Source: Hoylesella shahii DSM 15611 = JCM 12083 (GTDB lineage Bacteria > Bacteroidota > Bacteroidia > Bacteroidales > Bacteroidaceae). Taken from it: a stretch of DNA of 64,000 nucleotides. Position numbers and translations under genes: made by a program. The notes under the pieces were generated by a model. The model ran no database searches. It was given only the letters and a program-made list of their open reading frames with translations, and was not told the DNA's origin. The stretch spans positions 27,509-91,508 of the forward strand of contig NZ_BAIZ01000009.1 in assembly GCF_000613445.1 (NCBI RefSeq), in the 5' to 3' direction. Of the stretch, positions 50,110 through 58,976 are shown in pieces. The stretch's first letter is position 1; the number at the start of each line of letters is the position of its first letter.

Positions 50110-50946
50110 CTATTTCTTGTCTACCTTTAGCACGATTTTACCCACATAGATGGCGTTCTTTCCGTTTTGGTCTACAGGTACGGGTTTGCCATCAAGGTTG
50201 TTGGCGTAGCGCAAAGTTTCGAAGAAAGTGTGCGAATGTCCGCCCAACACCAGGTCGATGTAGCGCGACCCCTCAATCATTTTTTGGTCGTCGTCGCCTC
50301 CGATGCCCCAGCCAAGGTGCGAAATGCAAATCACAACGTCGCATTTCATTTTCTTTTTGAGCATGGTTGCCATTTTTAAAGCGGTGGCAGCGGGGTCAAG
50401 ATACTTCACTGTTTTGTACATTTTGGTGAGTACAAGCCCTTCTAGTTTTGGGTCAATGCCAAAGACACCAATCTTCAAACCATTGCGATGAAAGATGGTG
50501 TAAGGCTTAACGATGCCCTCAAGAGGCGTGCCAGTGAAGTCGTAGTTGGAGCAAAGGATGGGGAATTTGGCCTTCTTAAAGATACGCGCCATATTCTCCA
50601 TGCCGAAATCAAATTCGTGATTGCCCACGGTACTGGCGTCGCAGCCCATGCGATTCATCAGTTCTATTTCGACATCTCCTTTGAACATGGAGTAGTAGGG
50701 CGAGCCTTGTGAGAAGTCGCCACTGTCGAAATATAGTAAGTCGGGGTGTTTTTGGCGTTCTTGTTTAATCATTTCCACACGCCTAAGAAATCCTCCTCGG
50801 CCCGCTATGGTTGTGTCTGCCAGGTGTTCGCTAAGTGGCATGATGCAGCTATGTGTGTCGTTGGTGTGCAAAATCACCAGTTGTTTTTGCGCTTTAGCCG
50901 TTAGCAATGCCATGCAGGCCACGGCCAGTAACATGTATTTCTTCAT
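50110..50946 (-). CDS. 5'-nucleotidase-type metallophosphatase (N-terminal half only)
   Basis: 278 aa with signal peptide (MKKYMLLAVACMALLTAKA). Calcineurin-like metal motifs: ILHTNDTHS, YFDSGDFSQGSPYY, STVGNHEFDFG, CISHLGWG and VLGGHSHTFFE. It ends after the catalytic domain. The substrate-binding C-terminal domain of UshA-type 5'-nucleotidases is encoded by the neighbouring gene at 51079-51846, upstream on the same strand. The pair probably works together in the periplasm. Confidence 0.88.
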   Translation of the reverse strand: MKKYMLLAVACMALLTAKAQKQLVILHTNDTHSCIMPLSEHLADTTIAGRGGFLRRVEMIKQERQKHPDLLYFDSGDFSQGSPYYSMFKGDVEIELMNRMGCDASTVGNHEFDFGMENMARIFKKAKFPILCSNYDFTGTPLEGIVKPYTIFHRNGLKIGVFGIDPKLEGLVLTKMYKTVKYLDPAATALKMATMLKKKMKCDVVICISHLGWGIGGDDDQKMIEGSRYIDLVLGGHSHTFFETLRYANNLDGKPVPVDQNGKNAIYVGKIVLKVDKK

Positions 50947-51078
50947 TTTGTGTTGTTCGTTTTGTTGCAGTTGTGGGTTGTCGTGGGTGCTGTGGGGATT
51001 GGTTCGGTGTGAAATGTAGCAGCTTAGTGGTAGAAAATGGCAGCCCCCGACAACAAACGGCAGTGGTTTAATGCTCTT

Positions 51079-51846
51079 TTACTGCTTGATTGTTATTCTT
51101 CCATCGCGCTTTCCGCATACACTTTTACCTGCTTTCATTTGTTGACGAAAGTAGTCCATGATGATATAGCGCACATTGTTTTCTTCAGATTGTGGCGAAA
51201 CCAGTTGTGTTCCCTCCTTAAAGGCGCTCATGCCGTCGTTGCCTTGCACCACATAGTCGATGGTGGCAACGCGATAATTGGCTTTCGGGTCGACGGGTTT
51301 TCCGTTGATGGTGGCGCTAAGAAGGTTGTGTTCTTTGTCAATCACCAGTTTAACACTGTTGCTAATGCCTTCTCCAGCGCGTTTAGCAATTTGCTCAAAG
51401 AGTCGTGTTACCTGTTCGCCCGTCAATGTAATGAAACAGATTTTGTTGTCGAAGGGAGCCACATTGATAATGTCGCCCTGTGTTACCTCGCCTTCAACGA
51501 TGGCTGCACGCATGCCGCCGATGTTGTAAACAGCAAACTGCGGTTGCTCGTTAAAACGCTGTCCTGCCCACACGAGTATGTCGGTAAGGAGATTAGACAG
51601 AGAACTTTCGGGTCGGCTAGCAGTCATGTTGCAACCAGCATGGCCCACAAGCGGAGCCGTCAAGCTGTCGACGCGCTGTTTATAAGGCGCAATAAAGGCT
51701 TGCAACTCGGCATCGTGGTTGGCGTCGTAACGTTTGTCTATCAGTATTCGGCTACGTTCTACATTCGTTACTGCATACTGTGCTTTGCACCCCCATAGCG
51801 TAAAGGCCACAATGAGGAGCGAAAAAAACATTTGTCCCTTTTTCAT
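51079..51846 (-). CDS. 5'-nucleotidase C-terminal domain lipoprotein
   Basis: 255 aa. Lipobox-like FTLWGC at residues 15-20 suggests a lipoprotein. The rest matches 5_nucleotid_C: SNLLTDILVWA, VYNIGGMRAAIVEGEVTQGDI, APFDNKICFITLTGEQV and YRVATIDYVVQGNDGMSAF. It has no metallophosphatase domain of its own. It is transcribed before the catalytic half (50110-50946), with a 132-bp gap. Confidence 0.88.
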   Translation of the reverse strand: MKKGQMFFSLLIVAFTLWGCKAQYAVTNVERSRILIDKRYDANHDAELQAFIAPYKQRVDSLTAPLVGHAGCNMTASRPESSLSNLLTDILVWAGQRFNEQPQFAVYNIGGMRAAIVEGEVTQGDIINVAPFDNKICFITLTGEQVTRLFEQIAKRAGEGISNSVKLVIDKEHNLLSATINGKPVDPKANYRVATIDYVVQGNDGMSAFKEGTQLVSPQSEENNVRYIIMDYFRQQMKAGKSVCGKRDGRITIKQ

Positions 51847-52122
51847 TTCTTGGGTATAACTAAATGATTATCAATCAAAAGTAATTTGGCCGATGGCTTT
51901 TTAGATGTTTCTTGCCTGTGAATAGCCTTTCTAAGGCTTCACCTTGGCCGTTGGCATACAGCAAAGGTACGCATTTTTTTGTCAATTTTATGTCGTTTGA
52001 CAGTCTTTTTGTTGTGCGCTGGTGGTATTTTTTGCCTCCTTTGCGCTGGCAAAAACAAAGTGGGCAAGGACAAGAGAGGAAGTTGTTGATGCGAAAAAGG
52101 CAAGGACGGACGTGCAAACCGT

Positions 52123-52167
52123 GCCTTATAAAAAACACAGAGGCTCGACATTTGCATGCCGAGCCTT
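52123..52167 (-). terminator. Terminator of rplS
   Basis: Stem AGGCTCG / CGAGCCT (52141-52147 with 52161-52167); read on the minus strand it is followed by CTGTGTTTTTTATAAGG. Confidence 0.8.
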
Positions 52168-52187
52168 CACTGTAACTTGTAACGTTT

Positions 52188-52553
52188 TTATTGTTGAGGA
52201 GCAACGCCACCTCTCTTCTCCTTGATACGAGCCTTCTTGCCCGTGAGTGCGCGGAGATAGTAGAGTTTTGCGCGGCGAACCTTACCACGTTTGTTCACCT
52301 CGATGCTGTCGATGTTGGGCGACTCGATGGGGAAGATACGCTCTACACCCACAGTTCCCGACATTTTGCGAACGGTGAAACGTTTCTTTTCTCCGTGTCC
52401 AGAGATGCGGATTACAACACCGCGGTAAAGCTGGATACGTTCTTTCGTACCCTCGATAATTTTGTAAGCGACAGTAATTGTGTCTCCCGACTTGAACTCG
52501 GGGAACTTTTTGCCGGTTGCAAATGCTTCTTCAGCAACTTTAATCAAATCCAT
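52188..52553 (-). CDS. rplS: 50S ribosomal protein L19
   Basis: 121 aa. [40 protein letters not shown] and the C-terminal [20 protein letters not shown] are diagnostic of bL19. Intact frame, single-gene unit with a strong promoter at 52641-52672 and a terminator at 52123-52167. The C-terminal tail is slightly longer than in E. coli. Confidence 0.98.
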   Translation of the reverse strand: MDLIKVAEEAFATGKKFPEFKSGDTITVAYKIIEGTKERIQLYRGVVIRISGHGEKKRFTVRKMSGTVGVERIFPIESPNIDSIEVNKRGKVRRAKLYYLRALTGKKARIKEKRGGVAPQQ

Positions 52554-52640
52554 TTTGCTTGATATTTAAATTGTTTATCGTCCCAACGTAACATAGCTAG
52601 GTAACTCTTCTCCTGCCAGCGATTACGCCGAAAAGCGGTG

Positions 52641-52672
52641 CAAAGGTACTGCTTTTATTGGTTTTTACCAAA
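52641..52672 (-). promoter_or_regulatory. Promoter of rplS
   Basis: Minus-strand TTTG (52669-52672), 20 bp, TACCTTTG (52641-52648): near-perfect Bacteroidetes consensus; leader about 80 nt. Confidence 0.8.
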
Positions 52673-52762
52673 TTAATAATATGGAAAGTGGTGTGACACA
52701 CTATCAATTACCCCAAAAAGCAAGACAGGCAAACAGCGTTAACCGTTTGCCTGACCATTTTG

Positions 52763-52836
52763 TAGCGGGACCCAGGATTGAACTGGGGACCTCATGATTA
52801 TGAATCATGCGCTCTAACCAGCTGAGCTATCCCGCC
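52763..52836 (-). tRNA. tRNA-Met (CAT)
   Basis: 74 nt. Acceptor stem GGCGGGA / TCCCGCT plus discriminator A, D-arm AGCTCAGCTGGTTAGAGC, anticodon loop TTCATAA (anticodon CAT) on the stem CATGA / TCATG, and T-loop GTTCAATCC. CCA is not encoded. The body matches elongator Met rather than initiator; a lysidine-type Ile tRNA is unlikely but not excluded. Confidence 0.95.
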
Positions 52837-52859
52837 AACATTTTGCTTGTTTGCGGGTG

Positions 52860-52890
52860 CAAAGGTAAGGTAAAAAATTGAAACGAGCAA
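52860..52890 (-). promoter_or_regulatory. Promoter of tRNA-Met
   Basis: Minus-strand TTG (52888-52890), 20 bp, TACCTTTG (52860-52867), about 20 bp upstream of the tRNA. Confidence 0.75.
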
Positions 52891-53102
52891 AAATATTTTG
52901 TTTTTTTCGTGCTAATGATATAAAAAAGTGGTATTTTTGTACTCGATATAACTAAATGGCGGTTCTCGAAATCGCCTTCAGAGGATTTTTTGGACGTTGT
53001 CTGTGCAAGTTTATCTTGCCGCATGGATGTGCTTAGAGGGTTATACATCCAAGGTGAAGACGAATGAGACGCACCAATGCGAGAATACCAATGAAGGACT
53101 TG

Positions 53103-53110
53103 TACCTTTG
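53103..53110 (+). promoter_or_regulatory. -7 box upstream of START-like gene
   Basis: TACCTTTG, a consensus -7 box, giving a leader of about 145 nt that contains a small hairpin GTGTCG-GCG-CGACAC near 53160. No good -33 match. The rest of 52891-53260 shows no gene. Confidence 0.45.
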
Positions 53111-53260
53111 CACACGATGATGTGCAGGGGTTGTTTGGAGAGTATGCCTAAACAATGGGTGTCGGCGCGACACTCATGCCACACCTTGGACACTTGCTAC
53201 GGCGGTGTAAAGTCTGGCACACATTATTATATGTAATAGCAAACCACGATCTGTATTGTT

Positions 53261-53658
53261 ATGGACAAGCAAAGACTTTGTATTGAACGAGAGCTCATGT
53301 CTAACTCGGCCCAAATAATATGGGACCTCATCAGCACCGACTCGGGCCTTGCTAGATGGGTGGCCGATAGCGTAACGCAAGACGGTGAGCAACTCACCTT
53401 CGTGTGGGGTGAACTTTGGAGTCATCACGAGGTGCGTAAGGCACTATCGTTGAGAAGATTAAGAATGAATATATCAAAATTAGTTGGGACGATGAGGATG
53501 GACCGGACAACTTCTTTGAGTTAAGAATGGATAAGAGTCATATAACCAACGATTATGTACTTACCATCACCGACTTTGCTTGGGAGGACGAAGTAGATAG
53601 CTTAAAGACTATCTGGAACGACAACTTAGCTCGATTGCGCAATTCGAGTGGTATCTAA
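53261..53658 (+). CDS. START-like (SRPBCC) domain protein; frame broken near 53440
   Basis: About 133 aa when rejoined. DKQRLCIERELMSNSAQIIW and LARWVADSVTQDGEQLTFVW open an SRPBCC-type ligand-binding fold. After adding one G at 53440 (AAG-GGC-ACT) the frame continues TIVEKIKNEYIKISW and ends in TIWNDNLARLRNSSGI at 53658, the amphipathic C-terminal helix expected of the fold. A small cytosolic family common in Bacteroidetes; function unknown. Confidence 0.75.
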
Positions 53659-54107
53659 ATGATTTGCAGCCTTTGCATTAACTTGCTGCTTAGCTTGGTT
53701 TTTAAGGCCTATTGCTCGTTTTCAAACTACTGATACCAGTTGCGGTACACTGTTTTGCCTTGAAACTTGGAACTGTGCCTTTGTTAACACCATCATTAAT
53801 AGCTACTAAAAACAATCTTATTGTTCCTCTTTTTGTGCTTAACGTTTCGTAGTTCTTGCCGTGGCCTTTTGGTTGTGGTCTCCATTGCTGTACACTTTGG
53901 TGGCGCTATGTTTGTTTTGTGAGATAATAAAATCCCAAATAGTCTTGCAATATAAAAAGTTTGGCTTAACTTTGTGTTGTTGTTTAGCATTGCTTGTTGG
54001 TCTATTCTTTTTCTGTTTTGGGCGAGCGATATGCCGATAATTGGTGTTTCTCGCCTTAAACAATGAGCCGAAACAAAGTAAAAAACTCGCATTAAACATA
54101 TCTAGGA
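53659..54107. other. Intergenic region without recognised features
   Basis: 449 bp, AT-rich towards 54100. ORFs on the minus strand (53796-54099) are low-complexity and lack family resemblance. Confidence 0.4.
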
Positions 54108-54530
54108 ATGAAGATTATAAAAGTTTTTGCCCCATATTCAAAGTATTCGCTTCACGATGGACGCATTCAAAAGATGACGTTTGAACATGGGAACTTGGTA
54201 TTTCATTTTGACAAAATATTCTCTTACGATGATGATGGGGAGCATACGCATAAAGCCAAAGTTATTTTTGAGCAGGTTGATGTCGACGATATGAATGTGC
54301 TTGTGTTTGATAGTACGCTGCGCGATGTTTTCCATGGCGAGCAAATTGATTTTGATACTTATCAGCAAAGGTATAAAAACAGCGAATTTGAAGTTATCGA
54401 CGAAATGACGAATTGGGGGCAAGCTATGTTTCAAGGTTGGCTAAGAACCAATGATGTGCCCGTGCATTGCATCATGACTTTATATTTTGGTGGGAGAATG
54501 ATTTACGATATTGAGGATGAAAGTGAATAA
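54108..54530 (+). CDS. Hypothetical protein, acidic, cytosolic
   Basis: 140 aa, not recognised. No signal peptide or membrane segment. Mixed beta pattern (KMTFEHGNLVFHFDKIFSYD, IMTLYFGGRMIYDIEDESE) with many Asp/Glu. Its small size and isolation would fit an immunity- or DUF-type orphan, but nothing next to it supports that. More AT-rich than the starch genes downstream. It is followed by a large inverted repeat. Confidence 0.6.
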   Translation: MKIIKVFAPYSKYSLHDGRIQKMTFEHGNLVFHFDKIFSYDDDGEHTHKAKVIFEQVDVDDMNVLVFDSTLRDVFHGEQIDFDTYQQRYKNSEFEVIDEMTNWGQAMFQGWLRTNDVPVHCIMTLYFGGRMIYDIEDESE

Positions 54531-54688
54531 AAACTGGCCTCTGTGCTATCCTATCGCGCATTGTTGCTTGTGAGAGTTGGTTTTGTTAAAAGAGGATAGG
54601 GAAGTATTTTTGCAGGGGATGTTTTGCTGAAAAAGCAGCGAAACATGCGAAAGGAGCTTTTCGTGGTAGGAATTATGTGTTGAGATAG

Positions 54689-54743
54689 TGCTCTGCACTG
54701 ATGTTGCGCGATGTTTAATGTTGCGCATCATCAGTGCAGAGCA
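54689..54743. terminator. Long inverted repeat between convergent genes
   Basis: TGCTCTGCACTGATG (54689-54703) and its exact complement ending at 54743, extended by one mismatch and TGCGC / GCGCA, loop about 12 nt. It lies between the hypothetical gene (+) and susA (-). T-rich sequence follows on the plus side (ATTTGTTT). A terminator is likely, though it is unusually long. Confidence 0.55.
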
Positions 54744-54779
54744 TTTGTTTATGGGGTTGTTAAGGGCGTTGTGTGCCAC

Positions 54780-56639
54780 TTATTTCTCGGTCCATTCCAC
54801 AACAAGCGTCTCTCGTGGGCCAAGTTGCAAGTCTTCTAGTAGACTAATGGTGCGACCTGTGAGCACATCGCGTACCTCGTCAGCATCGCCAATCACTTCG
54901 GCGTAGCGAGCCACAGGCATGATAGCCGACTTAGAGGTGCCGTTGGCGATGGTTAGCACGTGGCGTTTGTCGAGCGTTCGGGCCAAGACGTAAATGCCAT
55001 TAAAGGGGATGAAGTGGGTTTGTTTACCCTTTGTAATCACCTCGTTGCCCTTTCGCCAGTGCAACAGTTGGCTAAGCCAGGTAAACATCTCGTTTTGCGC
55101 TTTGGTTCTGCCCTCTACAGTAAAGGCATTGTGCTTATCGCCAGCAAAACCGCCAGGGAAGTCTTTTCGCACATTGCCGTCGGTTTTTTCTTTTGTACCG
55201 TTCATCAACACTTCAGTGCCATAATACAGCTGTGGGATGCGGTTCATGGTGAGCAAAAGAGCCAATGCTTGCTTCAGTGCAAGCGTGTCGTTGCCGTTTC
55301 CAAGAAAGCGGTCGGTGTCGTGGTTCTCAATAAAGGCCATCACCGATGCGGGGTTGGGGTAGAGATAATCGTAACACAGACCATTGTACACCCTATTTAG
55401 GCCGTTCCACCATCCGTCAGTTTCTTCGTTTTTGGCTTGATTGATGCGGTCGAAGAAAGCAAAATCCATCACCGACTTAAGGTTGCTGTTAATGTTAGAG
55501 AGCTTCGAGTCTTTTTGCCAGGCAGCAGTGTACGCAGGTTCTGTTACCCATGTTTCGCCCACGGTGTTAAAGTTGGGATACTCTTTATTCAGTCTGGCCA
55601 TCCATTGCGCCATTGCTTCGCGGTCGGCATAGGGGTAAGTGTCCATTCTAATGCCGTCGATGCCCACCGTTTCTATCCACCAGATACTGTTTTGGATAAG
55701 ATATTGCAGCACGTGAGGGTTGCGTTGGTTAAGGTCGGGCATAGAAGGCACGAACCACCCCTCCACTGTTTCGTCCATATCCACATCCGAAGCATAGGGG
55801 TCGAGCACTGGTGTGAGCTTATAGCTGGTTTGCAAATAGTTGCTTTTATAGTCTGAACGATTAAACCAATTGCGCGAGGGCATGTCTTTAATCCATGGAT
55901 GGGTGATGCCACAGTGGTTAAAAATCATGTCCATCACCACCTTTAGTCCCTTGTTATGTGCTTCGTCTACAAGGTTTCGGTATTCCTGATTGGTGCCAAA
56001 ACGTGGGTCAACGCGATAATAGTCGGTTGTGGCATAGCCATGATAGGTGCTTTGGTTGTTGTTGTCGGGTGTGTTATTCTCTAGTACTGGGGTAAACCAA
56101 AGTGCCGTAACGCCCAGTTCGTTGAAGTAATCTAGGTGCTTACGAATGCCCTCGAGGTCGCCTCCGTGTCGCAAACTAGGTTGCGAGCGGTCCACGCTAT
56201 ATGCGTTAAGTCCTGGCATAGGATGTTGTTTTTGTCCGCTAGAGGCAAATCTGTCGGGCATAAACATGTAAAGAACGTCGGCATTAGAAAATCCCATACG
56301 TTGGTCGCCGGGCATGTCGCGCTTCTTCAGTTCGTAATTAACGGTTGTTTTTTTCTTACCTTGAGCAAACACCAAGGGCATATTTCCTGCTTTGGCATTG
56401 TTTAAGTCGAGGTAAATCAAGAGGTAATTAGGACTCTCAAGTCGTTCCACGCTGGTTATCTTTACGCCAGGATAATTGGTTGTGACGTTGGCTTTGCCAA
56501 TGCCATCGCCATACACCATCAGTTGCAAAGTGGGGTCTTGCATGCCCACATACCAGTTGGTGGGGTCTATTCTGTTAACTTTTATGTTGGCCGATGCTGT
56601 TAGTGAGAATAGCGAAAGGGCCAGAAGTATTTTCTTCAT
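54780..56639 (-). CDS. susA: SusA-like neopullulanase / GH13 alpha-amylase
   Basis: 619 aa with signal peptide (MKKILLALSLFSLTASA). An N-terminal cyclomaltodextrinase-type beta domain (about 20-120) precedes the GH13 barrel: nucleophile Asp in GIDGIRMDTYPY, acid Glu in VGETWV, Asp in FIENHDTDRF. C-terminal all-beta domain. Length and layout match the periplasmic SusA of Bacteroides, which cuts imported maltodextrins. Last gene of the malQ-susB-pulA-susA series. Intact frame. Confidence 0.9.
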   Translation of the reverse strand: MKKILLALSLFSLTASANIKVNRIDPTNWYVGMQDPTLQLMVYGDGIGKANVTTNYPGVKITSVERLESPNYLLIYLDLNNAKAGNMPLVFAQGKKKTTVNYELKKRDMPGDQRMGFSNADVLYMFMPDRFASSGQKQHPMPGLNAYSVDRSQPSLRHGGDLEGIRKHLDYFNELGVTALWFTPVLENNTPDNNNQSTYHGYATTDYYRVDPRFGTNQEYRNLVDEAHNKGLKVVMDMIFNHCGITHPWIKDMPSRNWFNRSDYKSNYLQTSYKLTPVLDPYASDVDMDETVEGWFVPSMPDLNQRNPHVLQYLIQNSIWWIETVGIDGIRMDTYPYADREAMAQWMARLNKEYPNFNTVGETWVTEPAYTAAWQKDSKLSNINSNLKSVMDFAFFDRINQAKNEETDGWWNGLNRVYNGLCYDYLYPNPASVMAFIENHDTDRFLGNGNDTLALKQALALLLTMNRIPQLYYGTEVLMNGTKEKTDGNVRKDFPGGFAGDKHNAFTVEGRTKAQNEMFTWLSQLLHWRKGNEVITKGKQTHFIPFNGIYVLARTLDKRHVLTIANGTSKSAIMPVARYAEVIGDADEVRDVLTGRTISLLEDLQLGPRETLVVEWTEK

Positions 56640-56881
56640 TCTTTCTAGGAGTTAAGGGGTTAGGGTGGGTTAAGGAGTTAAGGAGTTATGGAGTTAAGGA
56701 GTTATGGAGTTAAGCCAAATGCTTTGTGAGATTTTGAGCTTATGAGTTTTTAAGTTTATAAACTCACAAACTGATAACTTACAAACTCATAAACTTACAA
56801 ACTCATAAACTTACAAACTTACAAACTGATAACTTACAAACTCATAAACTTACAAACTTTCAAACTCATAAACTTACAAAC
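56640..56881. repeat. Low-complexity tract of GAGTTAAGGA and ATAAACTTACAAACTC words
   Basis: 56640-56710 iterates GAGTTAAGGAGTTATG; 56755-56890 iterates AAACTTACAAACTCAT about every 12-16 bp and runs into the last codons of pulA. Same family as 20974-21284 and 58807-58960. Confidence 0.7.
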
Positions 56882-58806
56882 TTACAAACTCATCAATATC
56901 AATGCCGATTGCAGGTCGACAGAGACTTTTCCGCCACTCATTTTACCCATCCCATCGAGGTTAACCACGCCATCGCACACCATAACGCGGTATTCGCCTT
57001 GTGGAATATCCACCACTTGTGCCTCGCGATTAGCGTTAAGCAGCACCACGATGTCTTTTGCAGCATCGCCACCAGCGTGGTCTTTCAGTCGGAAAGCCAC
57101 CATTTTGGCAGGCGCGTCGATAAATTCGAGATGCTTACGCACCAGTTCGGCATTACCCAAACGAAACGCCGGATGCGCCTTACGCAGGGCAATAAGCCCC
57201 TTGTAGTAGGCAAACACCTTGGGAAAACGTTCGAGATTGGTCCAGTTAAGCTCGTTAATTGAGTCGGGCGAACAATAGCTATTATGTACGCCTTTCTTAT
57301 CGCGCAGCATCTCTTCGCCACTAAGCATAAACGGAACACCTTGCGACGTAAACACAAACGTTTGCGCCAAGAGGTCGAGTTTTATCAGTTCGGCAGTGGT
57401 TATGCCAGGTATCGAGTTGCGAATGCGGTCGGTTAGGCACATATCGTCGTGACAGCTAACATAGCTAATCATTTGTGTTGGCTGGTTGGCCCATGGCTTT
57501 TTGCTATAGTTTACTTGGCTCATGTCTACCTGGGGATGAGCAATAGCGCCAACGATACCAAATTTAAGACTCTCTTCATGACCGTCGAGTGCGGCCAAGA
57601 AAGCAGGCTTATGGTCGTCTGAGAATGGTCCGCGCAGTGCATCGCGCATCTCATCGCTAAACGCTCCTATGCCTGGCATCTGCTCGGTATGGGCTTTCAT
57701 GGCCAGCTTTTCTTGTGGGTAGCACATGCGCCAGCACTCCATCCCTCACCATATATATATATGGAGGGGTCTATTTTTTGCATTTCGGCCTGAATAAGGT
57801 TCATTGTTTCAATGTCGTGAACGCCCATTAGGTCAACGCGAAAGCCGTCGATGTGGTACTCCTTCACCCAATGTCTCATCGACTCTATCATAAATTGTCG
57901 CATCAAAGGTTGCTCGCTAGCCGTTTCGTTGCCACAACCCGACCCATCTGAATACGTTCCATCGGTGCGTTTACGATAGAAATAGTTGGGCCAGGTGCGT
58001 TGGAATGCACTACCCGAGAGGTCGTAGGTGTGGTTGTAAACCACGTCGAGAATAACGCGAATGCCGGCCTTGTGAAGTGCTTGCACCATCTGTTTAAACT
58101 CGCGTATGCGCACATCGGGGCGATAAGGGTCGGTGCTGTACGAACCTTCGGGCACGTTATAGTTCAGTGGGTCGTATCCCCAATTATACTGTGGTTTGTG
58201 CAATTGCGTCTCGTCTATCGAGGCATAGTCGAACGAAGGCAGAATGTGCACTGCGTTAATGCCCAGTTGTTGCAAGTGCTTGATGGCTTTATCTTCGGTG
58301 AGAGCAAGAAATTTGCCTTTGTTTTTGATGCCCGACGAGGGATGAATGGAGAAGTCGCGATGGTGAAGTTCGTAGATAACGAGGTCGGCAGGCGAAGCTA
58401 ACGGTGGGCGTTTATCGGCCTCCCATCCCTTGGGGTTGGTCTCTTCGAGGTTGATAATGGCCCCTCTTCTTCCATTTACACCCACGGCCTTAGCAAAGAT
58501 GCCAGGCGTTTCGCCACGGTTAAAGGCAGGAATATCGAAGGTGTAGAAACGACCTTTGAAGTCGCCTTTAGCCGTTGCGGTCCACTGGTTGTTGCCATTG
58601 AATTTCATTTTCAACGTCTTGACTGGCTTACCGTCTAGTGCGTCGGCATAAATCTTTACCAAAACACGCTTTGCATTTGCAGGCGCATGTAGTTTAAACA
58701 CCGTTTCGTTCGGCGAATAAGTCATCTCGTTCATGTCTTGCGCGCTTGCCTCAAGCCCTTGGGCACAAACAAACAAGGCAGCCATGATAAATCCTTTTAT
58801 GTTCAT
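56882..58806 (-). CDS. pulA: Type I pullulanase (GH13_14); frame broken near 57721
   Basis: About 642 aa when rejoined, signal peptide MNIKGFIMAALFVCAQGLEASA. An N-terminal CBM48-like domain is followed by ADLVIYELHHRDFSIH (the family's YELHxRD signature), YNWGYDPLNYNVPEGSY, nucleophile Asp in HIDGFRVDLMG, acid Glu in IYGEGWSAG, and YVSCHDDMCLTDR. Adding one T at ~57721 joins GACA to YPQEKLAMKAH. It debranches alpha-1,6 bonds in starch or glycogen. The export signal suggests periplasmic action. Confidence 0.9.
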
Positions 58807-58976
58807 ATTGTTATTGAATTTTTGAGTTTATGAGGATTTGAATTCGTGAGTTAATGAGGTTTTTAAGATAGTGGGTTGGTGAGTTTACGCGTTAATGCGT
58901 TTATGCTTTGGTGAGTTTACGCGGTTATGAGTTGATAAGTTAGTAGGCGCAGTCACCTTTTTACCTTTTCCCCCTT
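58807..58976. repeat. Low-complexity tract ending in a CTTTTTCAC pyrimidine run
   Basis: GAGTTTATGAGGA / GGTGAGTTTACGCGTTAATG words to about 58945, then AGTCACCTTTTTACC and CTTTTTCACC words to about 59008. The tail overlaps the susB 3' end and encodes its terminal GEKVKKVKK. The AGTCACCTTTT junction is shared with the tract at 21175. Confidence 0.7.

Noticed and set aside
53796..54099. Overlapping minus-strand ORFs of 86-98 codons
   Set aside because: Two frames open over the same AT-rich stretch, low-complexity products, no promoter.
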